Below are positions 18,681 through 26,000 of a DNA stretch of 64,000 nt, piece after piece; within the stretch, counting starts at the first letter, position 1, and every line of letters starts with the position of its first letter. The translations under genes were made by a program, and so were the position numbers. The notes below the pieces were generated by a model. It was not told the origin of the DNA. It saw only the letters and a list, made by a program, of their open reading frames with translations, and searched no databases. Location: assembly GCA_019429465.1 (NCBI GenBank), contig JAHYIV010000005.1, positions 62,001 through 126,000 of the forward strand, given 5' to 3'. The DNA comes from Desulfoarculaceae bacterium (GTDB lineage: Bacteria; Desulfobacterota; Desulfobulbia; Desulfobulbales; Desulfocapsaceae).

Positions 18681-19508
18681 ATGCCATATCAACAACATAA
18701 ACAACCTGGCTGCGGCGGCTGCCTGCTGATCATCGGTCTCATCATCCTGCTCACCGGCGGTGCTCCGGCCCTGCTCAATTTTGTCGGAGCGCTCATCTTT
18801 TCCGGCCTGGCAGGCATCCTCATCCTCACTGCCATCTTCTGGGGTTTCTCTTACTGGGTCCGGAAAAAGGTTTCGAGCTATGAGGCCTCCCAGAGCGAGA
18901 GCCACAATCGTTTTGTCTGGCTGCTGATCCAGGTCCTGATCAATATTGCCAAGATCGACGGTAAGATCACCAAGGAAGAGATCACCACTATCCAGCGCTT
19001 TTTCCAGGTGAACCTCCGCTATTCTCAGGACCAGATGTTCTGGGTCAAGGATCTGATCAAGGAGGCCGTTGCCGTAACCCAGCCCCTGGAATCCTTGCTC
19101 CAGGAATTCCGGACCACTTTTGCCTATGAACCACGGCTGATCCTGCTGGAACTGGTCTATCAGATCCTCTACACCAAGAGTGAGGTCTCGGAGGCAGAAC
19201 TTGGGGTAGCGCGGAATATTGCCGCCTACCTGCAGATCTCTGCCTATGACCAGCGGACTATCGAGGCAAAATACATGTACCGCCGGCAGCAGCCTGGCGC
19301 GGCCCCCCGGGATTCATCGGCCCACTACTATGCCGTGCTCGGTCTGGAACCAGGGGCTGACATGGAGACAATCAAGAAGGCCTATCGCACCCTGAGCATG
19401 AAGTATCATCCGGACAAGGTGGTGCACCTTGGTGAGGAATTCCGCCGGGTTGCGGAAGAGAAGATGAAAGAGATTAATGTGGCCTACGAATATCTAAAAA
19501 AACGGTAA
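18681..19508 (+). CDS. TerB-DnaJ (DjlA-like) membrane co-chaperone
   Basis: A 275-residue protein. An N-terminal CGGC is followed by two hydrophobic segments (about residues 14-60). A helical TerB/DjlA-like domain (NIAKIDGKITKEEITTIQRF) covers about residues 70-195. A C-terminal J-domain (HYYAVLGLEPGADMETIKKA, then the HPD motif in KYHPDK) covers residues 213-275. DjlA-type proteins are membrane-bound partners of DnaK. It is 13 bp downstream of ftsY, so likely cotranscribed. Confidence 0.85.
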   Translation: MPYQQHKQPGCGGCLLIIGLIILLTGGAPALLNFVGALIFSGLAGILILTAIFWGFSYWVRKKVSSYEASQSESHNRFVWLLIQVLINIAKIDGKITKEEITTIQRFFQVNLRYSQDQMFWVKDLIKEAVAVTQPLESLLQEFRTTFAYEPRLILLELVYQILYTKSEVSEAELGVARNIAAYLQISAYDQRTIEAKYMYRRQQPGAAPRDSSAHYYAVLGLEPGADMETIKKAYRTLSMKYHPDKVVHLGEEFRRVAEEKMKEINVAYEYLKKR

Positions 19509-19612
19509 CTATCCAGCAGCACCTCATCTGCTTCGTCATCGGCCTGCTTATGTACGAACCAGTACACTTCGCAGGCCTCTTTCTCGCATATGAGGCGCTG
19601 CTGAATAGTTAC
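19505..19612. repeat. 108-bp imperfect palindrome
   Basis: The arms 19505-19527 and 19590-19612 match as reverse complements at 21 of 23 positions (GTAACTATCCAGCAGC on the left). An inner stem GGCCTGC/GCAGGCC (19541-19577) encloses GTAC...GTAC. It starts within the stop codon of the TerB-DnaJ gene. It may act as a terminator; its size and nested structure suggest a MITE- or REP-like element, comparable in layout to 35416-35540. Confidence 0.65.
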
Positions 19613-19694
19613 GTGACATGTGTTTTGGCATTTTCCCGGCATTCAGCTGGATAGTTACAAAAAACGATAACATAACGAAAAGCAGAGGGGAATC

Positions 19695-20879
19695 ATGTCT
19701 ATTTCTAATAAGATGCGTACTTTTGCCGAAACATCTTCCTGGATTCGCAAAATGTTTGAGGAAGGGGCCAGGCTGAAGACTCAGTTTGGGGCCGACAAGG
19801 TCTTTGATTTCAGCCTGGGCAATCCCGATGTACCGCCGCCGCCTGAATTTACCACCGTGCTCCTGGAGATTGCCGCCGACCAGTCACCCGGCGTCCACGC
19901 CTATATGCCCAATGGCGGATATCCGTGGGTTCGTGACTCCCTGGCCGCCAGGATCTCGGCCGAGCAGGGAGTCACGGTCTCTTTTGCTGACATGCTCATG
20001 ACCTGCGGGGCAGCCGGCGCCATCAATATCGTCATGAAATCACTGCTCAACCCCGGTGATGAGGTCATCATGCTGGCCCCCTATTTTGTCGAATACAAGT
20101 TTTATGTCGACAACCATGGGGGCGTCAGCAAGGTCGTGACCACTGACCAGGAATTCAACCTTGACCTGGCGGCCATTGAAGCGGCTATCACCGCTCAGAC
20201 CAAGGCTATTTTCATCAATTCACCTAATAACCCCACCGGCCAGATCTATTCCCAGGAGTCTCTGAATGGGCTGGGCAGACTCCTCGACGCTGCCGGCAAG
20301 AGACTCGGAACCACGATCTACCTCATAGCCGATGAGCCCTACCGCAAGATTGTCTTTGACAATCACGCGGTGGCCAGCGTCTTCCAAGCCACCAGGAACA
20401 GCATTGTCCTCTCCTCCTATTCCAAGGAACTCTCCCTTCCGGGTGAACGCATCGGCTACCTGGCCGTCCATCCGGACATAGAAGACAAGGGTGCCCTGCT
20501 GGGCGCACTCACACTCGCCAACCGCATCCTCGGTTTTGTCAATGCCCCGGCCCTCATGCAGCGGGTCGTGGCCAGGCTCCAGGACGTGAGCGTTGACAGC
20601 TCCATCTACACCCGCAGGCGTGAACTGTTCTGTACCATCCTGTCCGAGGCAGGCTATGATTTTGTGCCCCCCAAGGGTGCTTTCTATATCTTCCCCAAGT
20701 CGCCCATAGCCGACGATGTGGCCTTCTGCGCCATCCTCCAGGAGCACAAGATCCTGGCGGTCCCTGGATGCGGATTCGGCGCTCCTGGTTATTTTCGGCT
20801 GGCCTTCTGCATCTCCGATGACGTGATCCGGCGCTCCGCTGAGCCCTTTCAGAAGGCCATGGCCCAGGCCAGGGGCTGA
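19695..20879 (+). CDS. Class I/II PLP-dependent aminotransferase
   Basis: A 394-residue fold-type I aminotransferase related to aspartate aminotransferases. Motifs: NSPNNPTGQIYS, DEPYRKIVFD, the PLP lysine in SSYSKELSLPGERIGY, and the substrate-binding Arg near the end in GYFRLAFC. GAGGGG precedes the ATG. Family cannot settle the substrate; aspartate or aromatic/branched amino acids are possible. It is a single gene ended by a strong hairpin. Confidence 0.85.
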   Translation: MSISNKMRTFAETSSWIRKMFEEGARLKTQFGADKVFDFSLGNPDVPPPPEFTTVLLEIAADQSPGVHAYMPNGGYPWVRDSLAARISAEQGVTVSFADMLMTCGAAGAINIVMKSLLNPGDEVIMLAPYFVEYKFYVDNHGGVSKVVTTDQEFNLDLAAIEAAITAQTKAIFINSPNNPTGQIYSQESLNGLGRLLDAAGKRLGTTIYLIADEPYRKIVFDNHAVASVFQATRNSIVLSSYSKELSLPGERIGYLAVHPDIEDKGALLGALTLANRILGFVNAPALMQRVVARLQDVSVDSSIYTRRRELFCTILSEAGYDFVPPKGAFYIFPKSPIADDVAFCAILQEHKILAVPGCGFGAPGYFRLAFCISDDVIRRSAEPFQKAMAQARG

Positions 20880-20881
20880 AA

Positions 20882-20932
20882 TTGTCTCATATGTGCAAGA
20901 GCAAGCTGACCCCTTTTGCACATATGAGACAA
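20882..20932 (+). terminator. Perfect 17-bp-stem hairpin after the aminotransferase gene
   Basis: TTGTCTCATATGTGCAA (20882-20898) and its exact reverse complement (20916-20932) flank a 17-base loop, 2 bp after the stop codon. Probable transcription end, though no long T-run follows; it also separates the DGR from the plus-strand genes. Confidence 0.55.
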
Positions 20933-21060
20933 CGTGGTTTGTACTGAATATTGCCAATTGATTCCCGATAATTTCCTTTTTATTTTACAACGCATTGTCC
21001 TGCAAAATGAATGTGGCTTGGAGAATATGGGGGAGTAAGTGTCCCTGATTATTCGGCACA

Positions 21061-21096
21061 CAAAAAGACAAATAATCAAAGCGCCAAATAATCGAC
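21061..21096 (-). promoter_or_regulatory. VR-specific downstream block, copy 1
   Basis: 36 bp immediately downstream of VR1 in transcription order, 33 of 36 identical to 23937-23972 after VR2 and absent after TR. It contains AAATAATC-AAAGCGCC-AAATAATC, a spaced direct repeat. In studied DGRs, target recognition needs the end of the VR and sometimes structured DNA just downstream; this block is a candidate for that. Confidence 0.55.
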
Positions 21097-21235
21097 TCAC
21101 TGTCCGCCGCGAACACACCGAACATAGTAGCCGAGCGACTTATGGCTGTAGTAGACGTAGCCATTGTAGAAATAGACAACCCACGCGAAATCAGGATAGA
21201 GCGCGTAAGTAGTAGACGACCAGTAAAAGGACGCA
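21097..21235 (-). repeat. DGR variable region VR1
   Basis: 139 bp aligned without gaps to TR 23184-23322. In the 17 codons that are AAC or AAT in TR there are 22 substitutions, all at TR adenines in codon positions 1 and 2. Elsewhere the core is identical apart from the A-to-C change in the last sense codon. The upstream boundary is sharp: similarity stops at GACGCA (21230-21235). The end coincides with the stop codon of target 1. Confidence 0.95.
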
Positions 21236-21531
21236 CTTGTGCCGGTGAAAATCGGGTCAATGGCTGGAGACCACCGGTCATCGTCGGTGATCGATTCCAG
21301 TTCCTTGACATTGGGCAGCCGCCAGTCGCTCTGATTGGTCAGGGTCAGACCTTCACAGTAGGCGATGGCCGCTTCCCAGGTTCTGACCTGGCCGTCATCC
21401 TGCTGCTGCCATACCAGGCCCGTACGCTGATCGGTCACCGCGCCATTACTGGCCGCATACGGACCGGCCCAGACTGGGGGCGCCAGCAGCAGGCCGCCCA
21501 TAAGCATCCATAACACCCTGTTTCCCTTCAT
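21097..21531 (-). CDS. DGR target protein 1, secreted DUF1566/C-type-lectin-like variable protein
   Basis: A 144-residue protein. Signal peptide about residues 1-22 (MKGNRVLWMLMGGLLLAPPV, then WAG). The rest is a DUF1566 (Lcl C-terminal-like) fold: TDQRTGLVWQQQDDG, SDWRLPNVKELESI, FYWSSTTYA and YYVRCVRGG at the end. Residues 99-144 are encoded by VR1. The ATG lies 1 bp after the RT stop (TGAGATG) with GGAGG upstream, so it is coupled to the RT. The variable positions are Tyr-rich (9 of 17). It is probably exported and displays a diversified ligand-binding surface. Confidence 0.9.
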   Translation of the reverse strand: MKGNRVLWMLMGGLLLAPPVWAGPYAASNGAVTDQRTGLVWQQQDDGQVRTWEAAIAYCEGLTLTNQSDWRLPNVKELESITDDDRWSPAIDPIFTGTSASFYWSSTTYALYPDFAWVVYFYNGYVYYSHKSLGYYVRCVRGGQ

Positions 21532-21532
21532 C

Positions 21533-23212
21533 TCACCCCTCCACAAATGTCAATTTTTCTGTCACCAGCCGCCGTTTCAAACCGGCGGCAGAGTAGCCCT
21601 GTTCGGCGATCACCACATACGAAAGCCCCAGGTGCCGCGCTTTATCCTTGAACCTCTTCAACATCCGCAATGGAAATCCGCACTGCGAAACACCAGGCCA
21701 GCGGCCTTTACGCAGGGCCAAACCAAATACCCGGCTGGCAATGTGCGCCTGGCGGCCAAAAAACTCGATAAACCGTCCCACCTGAAAAAAGATACAGACC
21801 CACGGCTTCCCGCCTGCAACGGGTGGAAGATCTCCGCACCCTCCGGCATCCGTGCGCCGCATGGGAACCAGAGGGAAGACTAGCCCCCCTCCTTGGTTAA
21901 GGAGGGGCTGGGGGTGGTTTGCCGGGCTCCTCTCCTGCGCTGGAGGCGGCGCACCCCGCCCAAACCGTTGCCAGGCCCATTGGTACTGCCGGCGCAATGA
22001 TTTTGGCTGCTGCCGTGGCTCATACTCAGGCCGGAGCAGGCCATCCTGCTGAAGGACGAAGATATCCTTGAGCCAGGCATGTTTTTCCCACAGGCCGTCA
22101 ACCAGTCGCCGCGAGTCGGCATGAACAAAGTGGCCGAGATACGAGGCCAGGGTCTGCCGGAGCGCCGTCACCGTCTCCGGTCGCAGATGGAGCTGTACAT
22201 AGCGGCGGCGTCCCACTGCGCCCTCCACCACCATCTTCGCCTTGAAGGTTGCGAGTTTGCCGTGCAGATTGCCAAGCACCCGCTTACGGACCAGAATATA
22301 GTCGGGACGGACGATGTAACCGAGAAAATCAGCGCCTTCACCCACCCGCTTGAGGCAGGAATTCTGCTTGACCTGTAATTGCAGCCGTGCATCCAGAAAA
22401 GCCTCGATCTCGGCCTCCATCGCCACCAGGGCCTCCTTCGACTCGTGGAGCAAAATGAAATCATCCACATAACGGAGATAATAGTGACACTTCAAGGTGT
22501 GCTTGACGAACTGATCCAGCTCGTTGAGGTAGACATTGGCGAAAAATTGCGAGGTCAGATTGCCGATAGGCAAGCCCTTGCCGACCGGGACCTGAAACAA
22601 CGACTTATGAGGCGGGATCTGGGCCAAAAGCCCTGGCGCGCCCTTATAGGCGTAATTTTCCGTACAGTCACTTTCAATGATGACACGGGCCAAAGCCAGG
22701 AGATCGCCATCGGTGATGTGGCGCTCGATCATGGCCAGCAGTCGAACCCGGTCGATACTCATGAAGAAACTTCGGATATCAAGCTGCATAAACCAGGCCG
22801 CCCGGCGGCCGCTGTTTGAAACTCTGTTCATGAAGGATTGCAGGCGGCGCCAGGCAGCATGGGTCCCCTTATTCAACCTGCAGGCATAAGAATCATGAAT
22901 AAACTTCGGTTCAAAGATGACCTCCAGGCGGGGGACAAGCAGGTGATGCACCACCCGGTCCCGAAAATCGGCGGCAAAGATCTCCCTGAGCTTGGGGGCG
23001 CAGGTAACAAAGCAGACAGAGCGCGATGGTCTGTAGGAACCATCAGTCAGGGTCTCGCTCAAGGTTCGGAGGTTTTCCAACAGATCAACCTCAAACTTGA
23101 GCGCGTTGACGGTATTCCTCTTTCGCTTCCGGCAGGCCAGATAGGCCTCGTACAGCGACCGGAAGGAAAATAGACCGCCCTGATCACTTTCCGCCGCGAA
23201 CACACCGAACAT
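21533..23212 (-). CDS. DGR reverse transcriptase fused to a MutS domain I-like module
   Basis: A 559-residue product from the ATG at 23212, which lies inside TR. RT: FRDRVVHHLLVPRLE near residue 83, HDSYACR at 106, QLDIRSFF at 143, IGNLTSQ at 216-222 (the DGR-type [IVL]GxxxSQ signature) and the catalytic YVDD at 248-251. Residues about 425-450 are a Pro/Gly-rich linker encoded by a palindromic repeat. Residues about 468-555 (VCIFFQVGRFIEFF, then AHIASRVFGLALRKG, GFP..MLKRFKDKARHLGLSY and VVIAEQ) resemble the mismatch-reading domain I of MutS, including Phe-x-Glu at F481/E483. The start is not certain: no ribosome site precedes it. It copies TR RNA into mutagenised cDNA. Confidence 0.92.
   Translation of the reverse strand: MFGVFAAESDQGGLFSFRSLYEAYLACRKRKRNTVNALKFEVDLLENLRTLSETLTDGSYRPSRSVCFVTCAPKLREIFAADFRDRVVHHLLVPRLEVIFEPKFIHDSYACRLNKGTHAAWRRLQSFMNRVSNSGRRAAWFMQLDIRSFFMSIDRVRLLAMIERHITDGDLLALARVIIESDCTENYAYKGAPGLLAQIPPHKSLFQVPVGKGLPIGNLTSQFFANVYLNELDQFVKHTLKCHYYLRYVDDFILLHESKEALVAMEAEIEAFLDARLQLQVKQNSCLKRVGEGADFLGYIVRPDYILVRKRVLGNLHGKLATFKAKMVVEGAVGRRRYVQLHLRPETVTALRQTLASYLGHFVHADSRRLVDGLWEKHAWLKDIFVLQQDGLLRPEYEPRQQPKSLRRQYQWAWQRFGRGAPPPAQERSPANHPQPLLNQGGGLVFPLVPMRRTDAGGCGDLPPVAGGKPWVCIFFQVGRFIEFFGRQAHIASRVFGLALRKGRWPGVSQCGFPLRMLKRFKDKARHLGLSYVVIAEQGYSAAGLKRRLVTEKLTFVEG
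21883..21908. repeat. Palindromic repeat inside the RT-MutS linker
   Basis: GCCCCCCTCC TTGGTTAA GGAGGGGC, a common bacterial intergenic palindrome, here in frame in the RT gene. It encodes PLLNQGGG, so the linker between RT and MutS-like parts appears to have been built or extended by an inserted REP-like sequence. Confidence 0.6.
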
Positions 23213-23324
23213 AGTTGTTGTTCGACTTATTGTTGTTGTTGACGTTGCCATTGTTGAAATTGACATTCCACGCGTTATCAGGATTGTTCGCGTTAGTAGT
23301 AGACGACCAGTAATTGGACGCAAT
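23184..23324 (-). repeat. DGR template repeat TR
   Basis: 141 bp, matched by VR1 (21097-21235) and VR2 (23973-24113). On the minus strand it has 17 AAC/AAT codons (as in NVNFNNGNVNNNN in translation), the hallmark of an adenine-mutagenesis template: AAY codons can become 15 amino acids and never a stop. The 3' end is GC-rich and almost invariant among the three copies, as expected of IMH/IMH*; TR has AAG where both VRs have CAG, and VR2 has one G-to-T change there. Confidence 0.95.
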
Positions 23325-23384
23325 CACCCGTTCACTTGACGGCCTTTCAGCCCAGCAGACACCGATCCCTTGCGGGTACGACAT
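23184..23384 (-). CDS. Small open frame carrying the TR
   Basis: 66 codons from an ATG at 23384 with a strong GAGGAG six bases upstream, running through TR in the same frame as the target genes and ending at the same type of stop. The first 20 residues (MSYPQGIGVCWAERPSSERV) do not resemble either target upstream of its VR. It may be a vestigial third target, a leader that keeps TR RNA translated, or coincidence. No signal peptide or domain besides the truncated lectin end. Confidence 0.4.
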   Translation of the reverse strand: MSYPQGIGVCWAERPSSERVIASNYWSSTTNANNPDNAWNVNFNNGNVNNNNKSNNNYVRCVRGGK

Positions 23385-23560
23385 CGTGTTCTCCTCATGC
23401 CCGGCATACTCCTGCCAGCCGGGCGGAGCGGGCGCACAGTGATCTTCGACACACTCCCCGGTGCTTGTGAGACATCAGGGATTCCGGCCGTTTCCTTCAA
23501 TCTTGGCTCTACTCGCCATCCACGCTCTGTCTGCTTTTCTCTTTGGGTGGGGCATTTCTC

Positions 23561-23914
23561 CTACCCCTTTCCACTTTGACTTCTTAACCACCCCTCACTC
23601 TGGCGGCTGATGTCAACGGCCAGCAGGGAGGCCTGCTGGAACTCCTTGAAATTGGTGAAGGCCTTCACTTCCTTGGCCAGCACAATCAAAATCTTCATCT
23701 CCTCACTGCTATCCCGCAATTCAGTCAAAATGGCGGTCTTATCCCGCCGGGAATTAGCCTTGATCACCAGGCCAACCAGCCGCCGCGACAAGTGCCGCAG
23801 GTCGGCTCCCAGGGCATACTTGTGATATCTGGCAAAATTCCGCACCATGGATTCGACAAAAACGGCAAGCTCCATAGTCCTCCGGTCGATGGGCAGATTC
23901 TCATAATAGGCCAT
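23561..23914 (-). CDS. avd: DGR accessory variability determinant (Avd-like four-helix protein)
   Basis: 117 residues, predicted all-helical and basic, of the four-helix-bundle family (YENLPIDRRTMELAVFVESM, then YALGADLRHLSRRLVGLVIK and SSEEMKILIVLAKEVKAF). Avd forms a pentameric barrel that binds nucleic acid and the RT and is required for retrohoming in studied DGRs. GAGG lies upstream of the ATG. It sits between VR2 and TR, the usual place. Confidence 0.88.
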   Translation of the reverse strand: MAYYENLPIDRRTMELAVFVESMVRNFARYHKYALGADLRHLSRRLVGLVIKANSRRDKTAILTELRDSSEEMKILIVLAKEVKAFTNFKEFQQASLLAVDISRQSEGWLRSQSGKG

Positions 23915-23936
23915 GACCTTTCCTCTTTACGTCAAT

Positions 23937-23972
23937 CAAAAAAATAAATAATCAAAGCGCCAAATAACCGAC
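23937..23972 (-). promoter_or_regulatory. VR-specific downstream block, copy 2
   Basis: 36 bp following VR2, 33 of 36 identical to the block after VR1. It contains AAATAATC-AAAGCGCC-AAATAACC. It lies between the stop of target 2 and the Avd ribosome site. Confidence 0.55.
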
Positions 23973-24113
23973 TCACTGTCCGCCGCGAACACAACGAACA
24001 TAGAAGCTGTACGACTTAGCGCCGTTGTAGACGCCGCCATCGTCGAAATCGACAAGCCACGCGCCATCAGGATCGAGCGCGAAAGTAGTAGACGACCAGT
24101 AATCGGACGCAAT
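23973..24113 (-). repeat. DGR variable region VR2
   Basis: 141 bp aligned without gaps to TR. The 17 AAY codons of TR carry 24 substitutions here, all at adenines. One extra difference in the 3' constant part (G to T on the coding strand) is not adenine-based. The encoded variable residues are Asp/Gly-rich (six Asp, three Gly), unlike Tyr-rich VR1. It ends at the stop codon of target 2. Confidence 0.95.
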
Positions 24114-26000
24114 TGTACCGAAAATCGGGTTACTACTGGAGGCATAACGGCCGTAGTCAACGATGCCAGTCAACTCCTTTTTGGTCGGCAGCCGCCAGTC
24201 GGAATAGCCGCCGGTGGTCTGTGCCCCGCACACATCCTGCGTCGTCGGGTTGTACGATGCATCATAGACCCCGGCCGCCTGGTACCAGTTGTAATAAGAA
24301 TTCCCGCCGGCATTGTCCTGCTGCCACATGAAGCCGGTGACATTGTCCGACACCGTGCCGTTATTGTTATCGGTATAGGACGGCGGGTTGATGGTATAGT
24401 CCGAGTCCTCGCCAAAGGTGTCGGTGTAGGAGTGGGTCTGACCGGTGTCGGGCAAGCGGCCGACTGCAGGAGTGATGCTTGCCACCGTCAGATAGAAATT
24501 AAGATAGCTCTGATCGGAATAGACATAATAGGCAGGGTTGGTGTACGTAGCATAACCAGGTTTAGAAACGGAAAGTGGATACGTGCCGGGGGGGATACCG
24601 GCGATGGAAAATTCCCCGATGCTACTGGCGATGCTACTGGAAGTCGCTGTATACCCGGCAATCGAGACCGTCGCCCCGGATAGAGCCGGCCCGGTGTCGC
24701 TGTCCGAATGGATGGTGCCGCGCAGGGCATACGTGACCGATGGCTGGGTCAGGTAGAAATTAAGGTTGCTCTCATCGGAACCGACAGAATACGGGTTGGT
24801 GTCGGTATTGTAACCAGGTTTAGAAATGGACAGTGCATACGAGCCGGAAGGAATACCACTGATTGAGAATGTTCCGAAGAAGCTGGAGATTGCGGTCTTG
24901 CCGGCAATCGAGACCGTCGCTCCTGACAACACCGGCCCGGTGTCGCTGTCGGAGTGAATGATGCCGCTCAGCGAATAGGTTGTCTCCCCCTGATTTGCCA
25001 ACAGCAAAGAATTCGCGGCAGCATAGACAAAGTCCTCAAATCTGTCCCGGAATCTGTTCTTCCCTGAAGTAAAAGACACACCTTGGGGATCATTACAGGT
25101 CACGGTCGCTGTGGAAAGATAGGTGTTAATAAAATTGTGCCCCGTGGGTTCCGTTAGCTGAGCGTCTACGCAAGTTGGCGTATCTATGATGAAGTTGCAA
25201 GTGCCTCGACATACCGGAGTGTCCCGCCACCAGCTACCCAAGTCGGTTGGCCAAGCTAAACTATTTCCGGTCGTTGGCAGGGTCAACAAGCCAGGAAAGA
25301 GCGCACGGTCAGTATTGTGAGTAAAGTTAAGATTATTTACTGAAATCTCCGAGGTGTTAGCTACATTAACCACGCGAATCATCTTGGTGGTTTCGGTACC
25401 ATATTTACTAGCAATCTTTGCATAAGCAAGGTTGGCCAGCAAATTTCCCTCTGAGTGCGCTACAACTACGGCTGATCCAAGACTTTCAATGCCCGAAGCT
25501 AAATTATTAGCAACGTCTTGAGTAGCCTTCATGTTTGCATCGGAAGTTTTATGTTCATATTCTTGATAGTTAGTGAGAACCCCGGGAGTCATGTCATCAA
25601 GGTAGATGACAACTTTCTTGGCAATATCTTTATCAATCTCTCTGTCGACGGTGAACCCCACAGATATATTTGCCAAATCATCGCGGTAGAATTCTTCTGC
25701 GGTTTTAAGAAGGAACAATTCCCTGTTATCTTGAACACTGTCTCGACCTGCAGTCGAACCAGTATAACCAATGGGGTTATACAACCCTACAACCTTGAAA
25801 GATATTTTGTTCCCAGTATGGTTTACAGATTTAGTAAGTAGTCCATTGAGAGCGTTCAGAGAATCCTGGAATTTTGGTCTAGTATTTTGGATGCCATTCA
25901 CATAGATAACATTTACATCAGCAGCCCCCGCATCGAAAGCATAAGCTAACAAGGTCAACAACAGGGCAAATACTACCCGAAAATTTGAGAAATGTTTCAT
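23973..26000 (-). CDS. DGR target protein 2: secreted alpha/beta-hydrolase-like plus variable lectin
   Basis: 675 residues. Signal peptide about 1-29. Residues 30-335 look like an alpha/beta hydrolase: NVIYVNGIQNT at the first strand, nucleophile elbow AHSEGN at 181-186 (Ser183) and a candidate His288 in TGHNFINTYL. Residues 341-418 and 423-505 are two related beta-sandwich repeats of the carboxypeptidase-regulatory type (HSDSDTGP.LSGATVSIAG). Residues about 515-675 are a DUF1566 C-type-lectin-like domain; residues 629-675 come from VR2. The start overlaps the upstream lipoprotein stop as ATGA. Lipase or esterase activity is inference from the elbow only. Confidence 0.88.
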   Translation of the reverse strand: MKHFSNFRVVFALLLTLLAYAFDAGAADVNVIYVNGIQNTRPKFQDSLNALNGLLTKSVNHTGNKISFKVVGLYNPIGYTGSTAGRDSVQDNRELFLLKTAEEFYRDDLANISVGFTVDREIDKDIAKKVVIYLDDMTPGVLTNYQEYEHKTSDANMKATQDVANNLASGIESLGSAVVVAHSEGNLLANLAYAKIASKYGTETTKMIRVVNVANTSEISVNNLNFTHNTDRALFPGLLTLPTTGNSLAWPTDLGSWWRDTPVCRGTCNFIIDTPTCVDAQLTEPTGHNFINTYLSTATVTCNDPQGVSFTSGKNRFRDRFEDFVYAAANSLLLANQGETTYSLSGIIHSDSDTGPVLSGATVSIAGKTAISSFFGTFSISGIPSGSYALSISKPGYNTDTNPYSVGSDESNLNFYLTQPSVTYALRGTIHSDSDTGPALSGATVSIAGYTATSSSIASSIGEFSIAGIPPGTYPLSVSKPGYATYTNPAYYVYSDQSYLNFYLTVASITPAVGRLPDTGQTHSYTDTFGEDSDYTINPPSYTDNNNGTVSDNVTGFMWQQDNAGGNSYYNWYQAAGVYDASYNPTTQDVCGAQTTGGYSDWRLPTKKELTGIVDYGRYASSSNPIFGTIASDYWSSTTFALDPDGAWLVDFDDGGVYNGAKSYSFYVRCVRGGQ

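Noticed and set aside
23212-23323. RT start at 23323 through the whole TR
   Set aside because: The added 37 residues are TR read out of frame, begin at a TTG, and have the same counterpart in the VRs where no RT follows.
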